Notes: generated by a model not told the origin, from the sequence alone. DNA of 20,804 bases from JBBQDZ01 sp038237515 (GCA_038237515.1 JBBRYP010000071.1:1-20804), one strand, 5' to 3'; counted from the first letter of the stretch, positions 1 through 9,606 are shown. Made by a program: numbers and translations.

Positions 1-10
1 AGCGGCCGAG

Positions 11-67
11 TAGTGCGGCCTCCACCTGCCCTTCGTTTCCGGTCGAACGTTATGAGAGGCCGCACTA
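11..67. repeat. 12-bp perfect inverted repeat downstream of the M20 gene
   Basis: The left arm (11-22) and right arm (56-67) are perfect reverse complements of 12 bp, separated by 33 bp. Outside a 4-nt bulge, a further 5 bp (2-6 against 68-72) also pair. It lies about 85 bp beyond the stop codon of the last gene of the liv operon. It could be a terminator-like structure or a stable RNA hairpin. There is no T-tract, so a classical intrinsic terminator is not shown. The rest of 1-150 holds no gene I can support. Confidence 0.6.
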
Positions 68-150
68 GCCGCGGGTTCTCGAGAATGCTTGATCGACCGA
101 GAAGCGCTCTCTTCGAGGCGGCCGGTCGCCAACCCCGCGGCGGGCCCTTG

Positions 151-1281
151 CTACGACTTCGAAGCTCTACACCAGCCGAGCGCCGCGCTGCGCAGCACCT
201 CCACGCAGCGCTCGAGCTCCGCGAGGTCGAGCCACTCGATCGCAGCGTGGGCACCCTCCCCGCCGGGGCCGTAGACGACCGTCGGGATCCCGGCATCGGC
301 CAGGAGGGCGGCGTCCGTCCAGTATGCCTCTCCCACGAGCTGCACCTCGCCCGCGCAGCCGCGAAGCAGCTCGACGAACGGATGCGCCGTGTCGGCCTCC
401 AGCGGCGACCTGGAGAAGAGCACCCGCGCCGAACCCAGGAAGTCGGGATCCCGGCGCGCGAGCTCGCCGAGTAGCCGCTCGACCTCCGCGAGGACGGTCT
501 CCGGCGCCTCGCCCGGGACGGTGCGCCGCTCCGCCGAGAGCACGCACCGTGCCGGGTAGCTCGAGAACTCCTGCCCGCCCTCGACGAGGGACGCGTGGAA
601 CGACCCCGTGCCGAGGAGCGGATGACCGGCCCCCGCCCGCAGCGCACGGTCGAGCGCCTCCAGCCCGACGAGGACGGCGCCCATCTTCGCGATCGCGTCG
701 ACGCCGAGGTCCGGCCGCGATCCGTGCGCAGCGCGGCCCGCGGTCTCGACCTCGAGCGCGACGAAGCCCTTGTGGGCGACGCAGAGGCGCAGCCCGGTCG
801 GCTCGGTCACGACCGCGGCGTCGGCGCGGATCTCCGCCGCGAGCGCCTCCGTGCCCACGCTTCGCAGCTCCTCGTCGACGACGGCCGCGACGATCACGTC
901 GCCTGCGAGCGGAGTCTCCACCGCGGCCGCGCCGACGGCCATGATCGCCGCCAGGCCGCCCTTCATGTCGAAGGCCCCCCGGCCGTAGAGACGGCCGTCC
1001 TCGACGTGGGGGTCGTGTGGACGCTCCATCCCAGCCACGCCCACCGTGTCCAGGTGCGCGTTCAGGAGCAGCGAGCGGCCGCCGCCCCGTCCTCGCGCCA
1101 CCGCGACGACGTTCGGGCGCCCCGGCGCCGCCTCGCGGAGCTCGACCTCGAGGCCCGCGCGGTCGAGCCAGGCGGCGACGAAGCGGGCGAGCTCTGCCTC
1201 GCCGGCGCCTCCCGGCACGAGCTCCGGATTGACGGAGTCGATCGCGACGAGCTGCGCCGCAAGCTGGGTGAGCTCGCTCAG
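151..1281 (-). CDS. M20 family metallopeptidase (ArgE/DapE/ACY1-like deacylase)
   Basis: Predicted cytoplasmic zinc hydrolase that cleaves an amide bond in an N-acyl amino acid, dipeptide or similar compound. All M20 landmarks are present with numbering from the proposed start: the HLD motif (His76, Asp78), RGxxDMKGG with bridging Asp105, the catalytic/metal Glu pair 137-138, metal ligand Glu160 in VTEPT, the dimerisation-domain His near 186, and the last metal ligand His345. The length of 376 residues is normal. The start is the problem: no ATG, GTG or TTG lies near the N-terminus. I place it at CTG 1281, 5 nt after the upstream stop, with a GAAGAG-like purine stretch about 9 nt upstream. 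The first usable GTG would delete the conserved N-terminal helix. The gene is last in the liv operon, so its substrate may be what the transporter imports. Family is secure; exact substrate unknown. Confidence 0.88.
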   Translation of the reverse strand: MSELTQLAAQLVAIDSVNPELVPGGAGEAELARFVAAWLDRAGLEVELREAAPGRPNVVAVARGRGGGRSLLLNAHLDTVGVAGMERPHDPHVEDGRLYGRGAFDMKGGLAAIMAVGAAAVETPLAGDVIVAAVVDEELRSVGTEALAAEIRADAAVVTEPTGLRLCVAHKGFVALEVETAGRAAHGSRPDLGVDAIAKMGAVLVGLEALDRALRAGAGHPLLGTGSFHASLVEGGQEFSSYPARCVLSAERRTVPGEAPETVLAEVERLLGELARRDPDFLGSARVLFSRSPLEADTAHPFVELLRGCAGEVQLVGEAYWTDAALLADAGIPTVVYGPGGEGAHAAIEWLDLAELERCVEVLRSAALGWCRASKS

Positions 1282-1286
1282 GGCGC

Positions 1287-2504
1287 CTAGCTCTTCGCCG
1301 TCACGAGGCCCCCGAAGCGCAGCCAGCGCGCTCCGCTCCAGCGCTCGAGCTGCATCTGCTCGATCGGGAAGTGGTCCGCCGGCCCCGTCTTCACGACCAT
1401 CCCCGGGAGCAGAAACGGGTTGTTCGCCTCGTTCAGGTTGGCGGTCGCCTTCACGACGCCGTCGCGGCTCAGGTTCTTGCCCGCCTTCTGGAGCGTGTCC
1501 ACGAGCGTGAACGCGGACGCCATGCCCGCGGCGTAGTAGCCGTCCTTCGGGTTTCCGCCCGGCACGTACCGCTTCAGGATCTTCTGGAACAGCTGGATCC
1601 CCGGGTCCTTCGCCCACGAGGGATCGGCCGGGTCCTTGAAGTAGGCGATCGAGATCGACCCCGTCGTCGTCTTCGCGCCCGCGGTCACGGTCGCGAGCCC
1701 GAGGAGGTTCGTCGACGCGGCGACCGCGTTGACGTAGATCTGCGGGTGCCACCCGAGCTTCGCGACGTTGATGTACGCCTGGATCGCGAACTTGCCGAAG
1801 CAGAAGATCATGAAGGTGTCGGCCTTCGTCTGCCGGAGGTCTGCAACCTGCGAGTCGACGTTCGGGCTCGTGGGGTCGTATCCTGCGGCCTTCACGATCA
1901 GGCCCTGCCTGGAGCCGAGGCCCTTCTTGAGCCCGTTGAGGAGATCCTTGCCGTAGTCGTCGTCCTGGTAGAGGACGGCGATCCTCGCCTTCGGCTTCAC
2001 CTTGGCGATGTAGCGGCCGTAAACCTGGCCCTCGGAGAGGTAGCTCGGGATGTAGCCGATCGTGTACGGGTAGCGCCGGTAGTCGGCACCCCAGGCCGTG
2101 AAGCCGCTCGCGACGAAGAGCTGCGGCACCTTCTGCTGGTTCAGGAAGTCGCGGATCGCGAGGTTGTTGTTCGTCCCGAGGGTGTTGAAGATCGCGAAGA
2201 CGCCGTCCTGCTGGACGAGCTGGCGCGTGTCCTCGACGGTCTTCGCGGGGTCGTAGGCGTCGTCCAGGTACTTGTAGACGATCTTGCGCCCGTTGACGCC
2301 GCCGTGCGCGTTCACGTACTTGAAGTAGCCGTCCGCCCCCTTCGCCACGGCCGCTGCGGAGGACGCCTCGCCCGAAAGCGGCGCCGTGCCACCGATGAGG
2401 ATCGAGCTCGACGTCACGCCCGGCACACCGAAGACACCGGCCGAAGCAGCGACGGCGACCGCGGCGGCGGCGGCTGCGATGAGCAGGGACAGCTTGGTGC
2501 GCAT
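1287..2504 (-). CDS. Branched-chain amino acid-type ABC transporter substrate-binding protein (LivJ/LivK-like)
   Basis: Extracytoplasmic receptor of the importer encoded just upstream. The 405-residue protein opens with a Sec-type signal peptide: basic residues, then a long Ala/Val run ending near residue 22. The Leu/Ile/Val-binding fold follows, with an ILIGGTAPLSG-type strand and loop near 35-45, the HGGVNGRK turn around 67-74, and the YLDDAYDP element around 79-86. There is no lipobox cysteine, so it looks secreted rather than lipid-anchored. The ATG has a good GGGAG ribosome-binding site at a 6-nt distance. It is separated from livM by 50 nt, the largest gap inside the importer cluster, which would allow separate translation control. 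Such receptors also bind amides, urea or aromatic acids, so the ligand is not settled by sequence. Confidence 0.92.
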   Translation of the reverse strand: MRTKLSLLIAAAAAAVAVAASAGVFGVPGVTSSSILIGGTAPLSGEASSAAAVAKGADGYFKYVNAHGGVNGRKIVYKYLDDAYDPAKTVEDTRQLVQQDGVFAIFNTLGTNNNLAIRDFLNQQKVPQLFVASGFTAWGADYRRYPYTIGYIPSYLSEGQVYGRYIAKVKPKARIAVLYQDDDYGKDLLNGLKKGLGSRQGLIVKAAGYDPTSPNVDSQVADLRQTKADTFMIFCFGKFAIQAYINVAKLGWHPQIYVNAVAASTNLLGLATVTAGAKTTTGSISIAYFKDPADPSWAKDPGIQLFQKILKRYVPGGNPKDGYYAAGMASAFTLVDTLQKAGKNLSRDGVVKATANLNEANNPFLLPGMVVKTGPADHFPIEQMQLERWSGARWLRFGGLVTAKS

Positions 2505-2554
2505 CGGGGACTCCCTTCTCGGAGGACGAACGCGACCGGCCGGGGCAGCCTGGC

Positions 2555-3541
2555 TCAGGGCGGCCTACTGTACAAGCGCCTCGTGAGGGGAGAGCCGACC
2601 CGCCGGAGGAGCCCGGCCGCGCCGTCCGGCAACGCGAGCACGAGCACGACGACGACGAGCCCGAGCAGCACCGAGGGAACTCCCGCGGACTTCGTGTTCA
2701 GGTCGAAGGGGCTGATCGCGGCGACGATCCCGGAGGCGTGGATCGGCACGAACTCGACGAAGGCGGCGCCCGCGAGGAGGCCGGCCATGGAGCCGAGGCC
2801 CCCGATCACCGCGCCGATCAGGAGGTACAGCGAGAGGGTGATCGGGAACGTGTCGGGGCTCACGTAGGCGTTCTGGATCGTGTAGAGGGCGCCCGCGATG
2901 CCGGCGTAGAAGGCGGAGATCCCGAAGGCGAGTGTCTTGTAGAAGGCCGGGTTGACGCCCATTGCCGAGGCCGCCACCTCGCTGTCGCGCAGCGCCTTGA
3001 AGGTGCGTCCGAGCCGGCTGCGGACGATGAGCCAAGCGAGGACGAAGAGGCCCGCGGCGAGGGCCCAGGTCAGCCCGTAGAGCCAGTGGTTGCTGTGGAA
3101 GGAGAGTAGGCTGATCCCGGTCGAGCCTTTCGTCAGGCCTTCCCAGCGCTTCTCGATCGACGGCGTCGCGACCGCGACGCCGAAGGTGGCGAGGGCGAGG
3201 TAGAGGCCGGCGAGCCGCAGCGCCGGCACGCCGAAGGCGAGCCCTACGAGTCCTGTGAGCAGGCCGGCGAGCGGCACGGTCCAGTAGTCCGCAACGCCGT
3301 GCTGGCTTGCGAGGACGGCCGTCGTGTAGCCGCCGATCGACATGAACGCCCCGTGGCCAATCGAGATCTGCCCGGTGTAGCCGGTGAGGATGTTCAGGCC
3401 CATGATCGCGATCAGGAAGATCCCCATCCGCGCGAGCTGGAAGGAGAGGAAGTCGCTCGTCAGGAAGGGCAGCGCCGCAGCGACCGCGGCGGCCACGCCG
3501 ACGGCGGCCAGCCGCAGCGACCACGCGAGCCGGCCGCTCAT
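2555..3541 (-). CDS. livM: Branched-chain amino acid-type ABC transporter permease LivM
   Basis: Membrane subunit of the importer, 328 residues with about eight to ten hydrophobic segments. The family's early signature is clear: LNILTGYTGQISIGHGAFMSIGGYT at about residues 49-73, followed by the GVPALRLAGLYLALATFG segment. The cytoplasmic coupling region reads RTFKALRDSEVAASAMGVNPAFYK, and a GGLGSMAGLLAGA segment follows. The start ATG overlaps the livH stop in an ATGA arrangement (3538-3541), indicating translational coupling. Together with LivH it forms the transmembrane channel. It ends in a short basic tail. Length and motifs are normal. Confidence 0.95.
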   Translation of the reverse strand: MSGRLAWSLRLAAVGVAAAVAAALPFLTSDFLSFQLARMGIFLIAIMGLNILTGYTGQISIGHGAFMSIGGYTTAVLASQHGVADYWTVPLAGLLTGLVGLAFGVPALRLAGLYLALATFGVAVATPSIEKRWEGLTKGSTGISLLSFHSNHWLYGLTWALAAGLFVLAWLIVRSRLGRTFKALRDSEVAASAMGVNPAFYKTLAFGISAFYAGIAGALYTIQNAYVSPDTFPITLSLYLLIGAVIGGLGSMAGLLAGAAFVEFVPIHASGIVAAISPFDLNTKSAGVPSVLLGLVVVVLVLALPDGAAGLLRRVGSPLTRRLYSRPP

Positions 3542-4431
3542 ACCTTCCTCGCAACGGTGCGCCCGAAGAGCCCGGCCGGGCGGACGAGCAGGACGGCGAG
3601 GATCACGGCCAGCCCGACGGCGAGGCGGAGCTCGCTCCCGACGAAGCCGACGTACGTCCCGGCGAGGTTGAGGACGACCCCCAGGGTCAGCCCGCCGACG
3701 ACCGCCCCGAGCGGGCTGTCGAGGCCGCCGAGCACGGCGGCCGCGAACGCGTAGAGGAGCACCGAGAGCATCATGTTCGGCTCGAGGAAGACGCTCGGCG
3801 CTACCATCATCCCGGACAGCGCCCCGAGCGCCGCCGCGAGGCCCCAGCCGAGCGCGAGCATCCACCCCACGCGCACGCCGACGAGCTCGCTCTCGCCCGG
3901 GTTGAGCGCGACGGCGCGCATCGCGAGGCCGACCTTCGTGAAGCGGAAGAAGAGCGCGAGGAGGGCAACAGCGCCGAGCGACACTCCGATCACGCCGAGG
4001 TCCTGAATCGAGAACGCGACGCCCCCGACACGGATCGGGCGGGTGGAGAACGCGCTCGGGAAGCTCTTGACGTCGCTTCCCCAGATCCAGCTGCTCAAGC
4101 CGTTGACGAGGATGAGCAGCCCGATCGAGAGGATGACGACGGAGAGTACGGGTGCCCGCTCGACCGGGCGGATGACCACCCGCTCGAGCGCGACGCCGCC
4201 GCCGAACGCGATCAGGAGCGTCAGAACGAACGCCGGCCAGTAGGACATGTGGTGCATGAGGCTCCAGGCGATGAAGGTCGTGAAGGTCGCCATCTCTCCC
4301 TGCGCGAAGTTGACAACCCGCGTCGAGCGGTAGATGAGGACGATCGCGAGCGCGAGGCTGCCGTAGATCCCGCCCGAGGCGAGCCCGCTCACCACCTGCT
4401 GGGCGAGCTGCGAGAACGTGAACGCGAGCAT
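3538..4431 (-). CDS. livH: Branched-chain amino acid-type ABC transporter permease LivH
   Basis: Second membrane subunit, 297 residues with about eight hydrophobic segments. The LivH signature GLASGGIYGSLALAIVLIYR is followed by TRVVNFAQGEMATF near the N-terminus. The coupling helix region contains GLAMRAVALNPGESELVGV, and the late AAAVLGGLDSPLGAVVGG motif is typical. The ATG at 4431 shares one base with the livF stop (TGATG), and its own stop overlaps the livM start, so the three genes are probably translated in series. Nothing is missing or unusual in the protein. Confidence 0.95.
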   Translation of the reverse strand: MLAFTFSQLAQQVVSGLASGGIYGSLALAIVLIYRSTRVVNFAQGEMATFTTFIAWSLMHHMSYWPAFVLTLLIAFGGGVALERVVIRPVERAPVLSVVILSIGLLILVNGLSSWIWGSDVKSFPSAFSTRPIRVGGVAFSIQDLGVIGVSLGAVALLALFFRFTKVGLAMRAVALNPGESELVGVRVGWMLALGWGLAAALGALSGMMVAPSVFLEPNMMLSVLLYAFAAAVLGGLDSPLGAVVGGLTLGVVLNLAGTYVGFVGSELRLAVGLAVILAVLLVRPAGLFGRTVARKV

Positions 4432-5144
4432 CAGTAGCCGAGGTACGAGCGCCGCACCGACTCGTCCGCGCGCAGCTCGGAGCTCTCGCCGGAGAGCGCG
4501 ATCCGGCCCACCTCGAGGACGTAAGCGCGCTTCGAGGCGCGGAGCGCGACGTTCGCGTTCTGCTCGACGACGAGGATCGCCAGGCCCTCGTCGAGGTTGA
4601 GGCGTCCGAGGATCTCGAAGAGCTCCCGGACGACGATCGGCGCGAGGCCGAGCGAGGGCTCGTCGAGCATCAGCAGCCGCGGGCGCGCCATCAGAGCGCG
4701 GGCGAGGGCGAGCATCTGCTGCTCGCCGCCGCTGAGCGTGCCGGCCGGTTGGTCGCGTCGGCGGGCGAGCCACGGGAAGTACCCGACGACGCGATCGAAG
4801 TCCCGGCGCACCGCGGCGCGGTCGCGGCGCGGGTAGGCGCCGAGGCGGAGGTTCTCCCAGACCGAGAGCTCGCCGAACGTGCCTCGGCCCTCGGGCACGT
4901 GCGCGATACCGAGCCGCGCCACGGCATCCGGCCTCTTGCCGCCGATGCGTTTGCCGCCGAACACGATCGTCCCCGAGCGCCGAACCGTCCCGGAGACGGC
5001 CCGGAGCGTCGTCGTCTTACCCGCACCGTTCGCGCCGAGCACGGCTACGTATTCCGCTTCGTCGACACGGAGCGACACGCCGCGCAGCGCCGCGACCGGC
5101 CCGTACCGCGCCTCGACTCCGTCGAGCTCGAGGAGCGCGGCTAT
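4431..5144 (-). CDS. livF: Branched-chain amino acid-type ABC transporter ATP-binding protein LivF
   Basis: Cytoplasmic ATPase subunit, 237 residues counting from the proposed start. Visible elements are Walker A GANGAGKT (37-44), the LivF-specific PEGRGTFGELSVWENL stretch (84-99), the LSGGEQQ signature (137-143), Walker B LLMLDEP (157-163) and VEQN (193-196), where Gln replaces the usual switch His, as is normal for LivF. No ATG, GTG or TTG precedes the first beta strand. The only codon that fits is ATA at 5144-5142, overlapping the livG TAG as ATAG and preceded by a GGGGAGG purine stretch. The first in-frame GTG would start inside the fold, at residue 23. The stop overlaps the livH ATG by 1 nt. 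Function is secure; the start is unusual. Confidence 0.92.
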   Translation of the reverse strand: MAALLELDGVEARYGPVAALRGVSLRVDEAEYVAVLGANGAGKTTTLRAVSGTVRRSGTIVFGGKRIGGKRPDAVARLGIAHVPEGRGTFGELSVWENLRLGAYPRRDRAAVRRDFDRVVGYFPWLARRRDQPAGTLSGGEQQMLALARALMARPRLLMLDEPSLGLAPIVVRELFEILGRLNLDEGLAILVVEQNANVALRASKRAYVLEVGRIALSGESSELRADESVRRSYLGY

Positions 5145-5866
5145 GCCGCCTCCCCGAGGTACGCCTCGATCACCGCCGGGTTCGACCGGATCTCGGCCGG
5201 AGTGCCGGAGGCGATCCTGCGCCCGAAATCGAGCACGCTGATCTCGTCGGAGACCCCCATCACGAGCTCCATGTGGTGCTCGACGAGAAGCACCGTGACC
5301 CCGAAGGCCCCCGGCAGCCCACGGATGAGCTCGCCGACGGCCTCGACCTCTTCGTGGTCGAGCCCTCCAGCCGGCTCGTCGAGGAGGAGGAGCTTCGGCT
5401 CGGACACGAGAGCCCGCGCCGTCTCTACGCGCTTGAGCGTACCGTAGGGCAGGCCGGTGGCAGGCCGGCTTGCGACCTCGGCCAGGCCGACGTAGTCGAG
5501 CACCTCCCGTGCCCGCCGGTTCGTCCTGGCCGGCTCGAGCCAGCCCGCCTGCGAGTGAGCGCCGACGAGGACGTTCTCGAGCACCGTCAGCGACTCGAAG
5601 AGCTCGACGTTCTGGAAGGTTCGGGCGATCCCGCGCCCGGCCACGCGATGCGGCGGCGTCCGCAGGAGGCTCTCGCCGCCGAAGACGATGTCGCCGGAGT
5701 CCGGGTCGTACAGGCGCGAGAGCAGGTTGAATATCGTCGTCTTGCCGGCCCCGTTGGGCCCGATCAAGCCGACGATGCGCCCGGCCTCGACCTCGAGGGA
5801 GACGTCGTCGACGGCGAGGATCCCGCCGAAGCGGCGCGTCACGTTCCGGAGCGAGAGGAGCGCCAC
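5141..5866 (-). CDS. livG: Branched-chain amino acid-type ABC transporter ATP-binding protein LivG
   Basis: First gene of the importer and the second ATPase, 241 residues. It has Walker A GPNGAGKT (36-43), Q-loop Gln85 in RTFQNVELF, a LivG-type signature LPYGTLKRVE (139-148) in place of canonical LSGGQ, Walker B LLLLDEP and the switch His197 in VEHHMEL. LivG and LivF normally form a heterodimer. The start is GTG at 5866 with a weak GAG-type ribosome-binding site. A TACGAT -10-like hexamer lies 10 nt upstream (5877-5882), so transcription may begin very close to this codon. The stop overlaps the non-standard livF start. Confidence 0.94.
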   Translation of the reverse strand: MALLSLRNVTRRFGGILAVDDVSLEVEAGRIVGLIGPNGAGKTTIFNLLSRLYDPDSGDIVFGGESLLRTPPHRVAGRGIARTFQNVELFESLTVLENVLVGAHSQAGWLEPARTNRRAREVLDYVGLAEVASRPATGLPYGTLKRVETARALVSEPKLLLLDEPAGGLDHEEVEAVGELIRGLPGAFGVTVLLVEHHMELVMGVSDEISVLDFGRRIASGTPAEIRSNPAVIEAYLGEAA

Positions 5867-5876
5867 CTCGGCTCGT

Positions 5877-5882
5877 ATCGTA
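5877..5882 (-). promoter_or_regulatory. Possible -10 element upstream of livG
   Basis: The minus strand reads TACGAT (TANNNT pattern) 10 nt before the livG GTG, within the 104-nt gap after the DUF255 gene. No convincing -35 hexamer lies 17 bp upstream, so this is weak. It would give the importer a promoter of its own with a very short leader. Confidence 0.25.
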
Positions 5883-5970
5883 CGGCCGAGTCCGGCGCCT
5901 CCCAGGCTTTAGCGACCACAGCCCGCGCGGCGGCGGACGCGCCATCGCAGGGTTGCGGCAGCCGGCCGCC

Positions 5971-7959
<1,989 letters not shown>

Positions 7960-7966
7960 GCCGGTG

Positions 7967-7972
7967 AGCCTA
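7967..7972 (-). promoter_or_regulatory. Possible leaderless -10 element for the DUF255 gene
   Basis: TAGGCT on the minus strand ends 7 nt before GTG 7959, the spacing expected when transcription starts at the initiation codon. There is no Shine-Dalgarno and no clear -35 hexamer. Confidence 0.28.
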
Positions 7973-8043
7973 GCGGTGGCGGTGCCGACCGGAGGGCTGC
8001 GAACGCCCGCCCTCCCCCCAGTCGCACTCGTTGACTTTGCGAG

Positions 8044-8060
8044 CCGCCCGGGGCGGGCGG
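8044..8060 (-). terminator. GC-rich hairpin after the PPOX gene
   Basis: A perfect 7-bp stem (8044-8050 with 8054-8060) and a 3-nt loop start 7 nt after the stop of the minus-strand PPOX gene. No run of T follows, so it would be an atypical terminator of the kind proposed for high-GC genomes. Confidence 0.4.
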
Positions 8061-8067
8061 AGGAGGC

Positions 8068-8466
8068 TCAGTCGAAGCCGGAGGCGTCGATCTTCTCGGG
8101 CGTGATCTTGACGCTCACCCTCGTCTCCTCAGGGTTGCGGAACGGGTAAGTGTCCTTGTCGAGGTACTTCTTGGCGAGCTTGTCGATCTGCGCGTCGGCG
8201 CCGTCCTCGGTCAGCTCCGCACGGCCTGTCACGGCCACCCAGCGGTACGAGTTCTGCGGGTCGACGACGAGGAGTGAGAGGCGCGGGTCGCGGTTCAGGT
8301 GCCGCTCTTTCGCGCGCCCGCGGGCGGTGTTGAAGGAGAGGCCTCCGTTCGAGTCGACCCAGACGACGGTCGTATGGGGCGAGCCGTCCTCGCGAAGGGT
8401 TGTCGCGATGCCAACGAACGGGTTGTCGGAGAGGAACTGCTTCTGAACTTCGGTCAGTGCTGCCAT
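8068..8466 (-). CDS. PPOX class (pyridoxamine 5'-phosphate oxidase-like), probably F420-dependent, protein
   Basis: A 132-residue split beta-barrel protein. The N-terminal pattern of a helix, then NPFVGIATTLREDGSPHTTVVWVD (15-38), then LSFNTARGRAKERHLNRDPRLSLLVVDP (43-70) is typical of the actinobacterial PPOX class that uses F420 or flavin. RAKxRHLxRDPR is the cofactor-phosphate-contacting stretch, and the later RWVAVTGRAEL strand also fits. Substrate cannot be read from sequence. The ATG at 8466 has a strong AAGGAAGG ribosome-binding site. It is divergent from the BNR gene across only 63 bp, so regulation may be shared. Length is normal for the family. Confidence 0.85.
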   Translation of the reverse strand: MAALTEVQKQFLSDNPFVGIATTLREDGSPHTTVVWVDSNGGLSFNTARGRAKERHLNRDPRLSLLVVDPQNSYRWVAVTGRAELTEDGADAQIDKLAKKYLDKDTYPFRNPEETRVSVKITPEKIDASGFD

Positions 8467-8491
8467 CTTGCCTTCCTTTCGTCTGGTCTCC

Positions 8492-8520
8492 TCGACTCGA
8501 ACGAGCCGACCCGGTACCTT
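8492..8520 (+). promoter_or_regulatory. Candidate leaderless promoter of the BNR gene
   Basis: TCGACT (8492-8497), a 17-bp spacer and TACCTT (8515-8520) are followed by 9 nt and then GTG 8530. There is no Shine-Dalgarno, so a leaderless or near-leaderless transcript fits. The -35 differs from TTGACA at two positions. A very similar TCGACG-N17-TAACGT arrangement precedes the DUF2182 gene. Confidence 0.4.
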
Positions 8521-8529
8521 CTTCCCCCG

Positions 8530-9606
8530 GTGGGCACACTGCTACTCGTCGGGACGCGTAAGGGCCTCTTCCTGCTCCGCAGCGACGAGGCGCGGCGGGA
8601 GTGGGAGCTCGAGGGCCCGACGCTCGTGGGGTGGTCGGTGTACCACGCGGCGCGAGACCCCCGCGACGGGGTGGTGTACGCCGCCGCGAACAACTGGGTC
8701 TACGGCGCGACCGTCCAGCGCTCGGACGACCTCGGCAAGTCCTGGGAGCGGGCGGAACAGCTCGGGTTGCCGGAGGAGAGCGGCCTGAAGCTCGAGGCGG
8801 CGTGGCACGTCGAGCCGGGGCACGAGTCGCAGCCCGGCACGCTGTGGCTCGGCGGCGATCCCGGCGTCCTCTTCCGTTCCGACGACAGCGGCGCCACCTG
8901 GGAACCGGTGCGTGGGATCCTCGAGCACCCGACGCGCGAGCGCTGGCATCCGGGGGCCGGTGGGCTCTGCTGCCACTCGGTTCAGGTCGACCCGAGCGAC
9001 CCGAACCGCCTCTACGTCGCCATCTCGGCCGCCGGCGCCTTCCGCTCCGACGACGCCGGCGAGAGCTGGGAGCCCGTCAACGCCGGCGTCGCGGCCGAGT
9101 TCCTCCCGGACAAGTACCCGGAGGTCGGCCAGTGCGTGCACAAGCTGCTCCTCCACCCACGGCAGCCGGACCGGCTCTGGCAGCAGAACCACTGCGGCGT
9201 CTACCGCTCCGACAATCGAGGCTCGAGCTGGGAGCGGCTCGACGGCAACGGCCTCCCGAGCGGCTTCGGCTTCCCGATCATGATCCACCCTCGCGATCCC
9301 GACGTGGCGCTCGTAATCCCGGAGGAGGGCGCGGAGAACCGCGTCACCTGCGACGGGCGCCTTGGCGTCTATCGCACACGCGACGCGGGAGCGAGCTGGG
9401 AGCTCGCGGCGGGCGGTCTGCCCGAGAGCGCCTGGGCGGTCATACTCCGCGAAGCATCCTCGAGCGATGGGCTCGATCCCGCCGGGCTCTACTTCGGGAC
9501 CCAGGGTGGGTCTGTCTTCGCCTCCCCCGACGAGGGCTCCACCTGGCTCGAGGCGGCCTCGGAGCTGCCGCCGGTGCTCTCGGTCGAAGCCGCCGGATGG
9601 CCGTGA
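8530..9606 (+). CDS. BNR/Asp-box beta-propeller protein (sialidase-like fold, VPS10/YCF48-type repeats)
   Basis: A 358-residue protein made almost entirely of propeller blades. Six Asp boxes of the form S/T-x-D-x-G-x-S/T-W occur at about 65-72, 117-124, 173-180, 227-234, 283-290 and 332-339, about 50 residues apart, as expected for a six-bladed propeller. No signal peptide is visible, so it appears cytoplasmic, unlike true sialidases. The sialidase FRIP motif and arginine triad are not evident, so enzymatic activity is doubtful; a binding or scaffold role is possible. The start GTG opens directly on the first strand (GTLLLVGTRKGLFLL). Its last 10 nt overlap the MoaD-like gene, implying a functional pair. 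Confidence 0.85.
   Translation: MGTLLLVGTRKGLFLLRSDEARREWELEGPTLVGWSVYHAARDPRDGVVYAAANNWVYGATVQRSDDLGKSWERAEQLGLPEESGLKLEAAWHVEPGHESQPGTLWLGGDPGVLFRSDDSGATWEPVRGILEHPTRERWHPGAGGLCCHSVQVDPSDPNRLYVAISAAGAFRSDDAGESWEPVNAGVAAEFLPDKYPEVGQCVHKLLLHPRQPDRLWQQNHCGVYRSDNRGSSWERLDGNGLPSGFGFPIMIHPRDPDVALVIPEEGAENRVTCDGRLGVYRTRDAGASWELAAGGLPESAWAVILREASSSDGLDPAGLYFGTQGGSVFASPDEGSTWLEAASELPPVLSVEAAGWP

Noticed and set aside
1282..1752. Extending the M20 peptidase upstream to 1752
   Set aside because: The extension runs inside the binding-protein gene in another frame and adds about 157 Arg/Asp/Gly-rich residues unrelated to M20 proteins.
3542..3865. Extending livM upstream to 3865
   Set aside because: The extra 108 codons overlap livH out of frame; the ATGA junction and LivM homology both begin at 3541.
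8034..8038. A TTGAC -35-like stretch on the plus strand near 8032-8037
   Set aside because: No -10 element follows at a suitable distance, and a GC hairpin and an antisense gene lie downstream.
8299..8529. Extending the BNR gene upstream to 8299
   Set aside because: That stretch is antisense to the PPOX gene, and the propeller fold begins immediately at GTG 8530.
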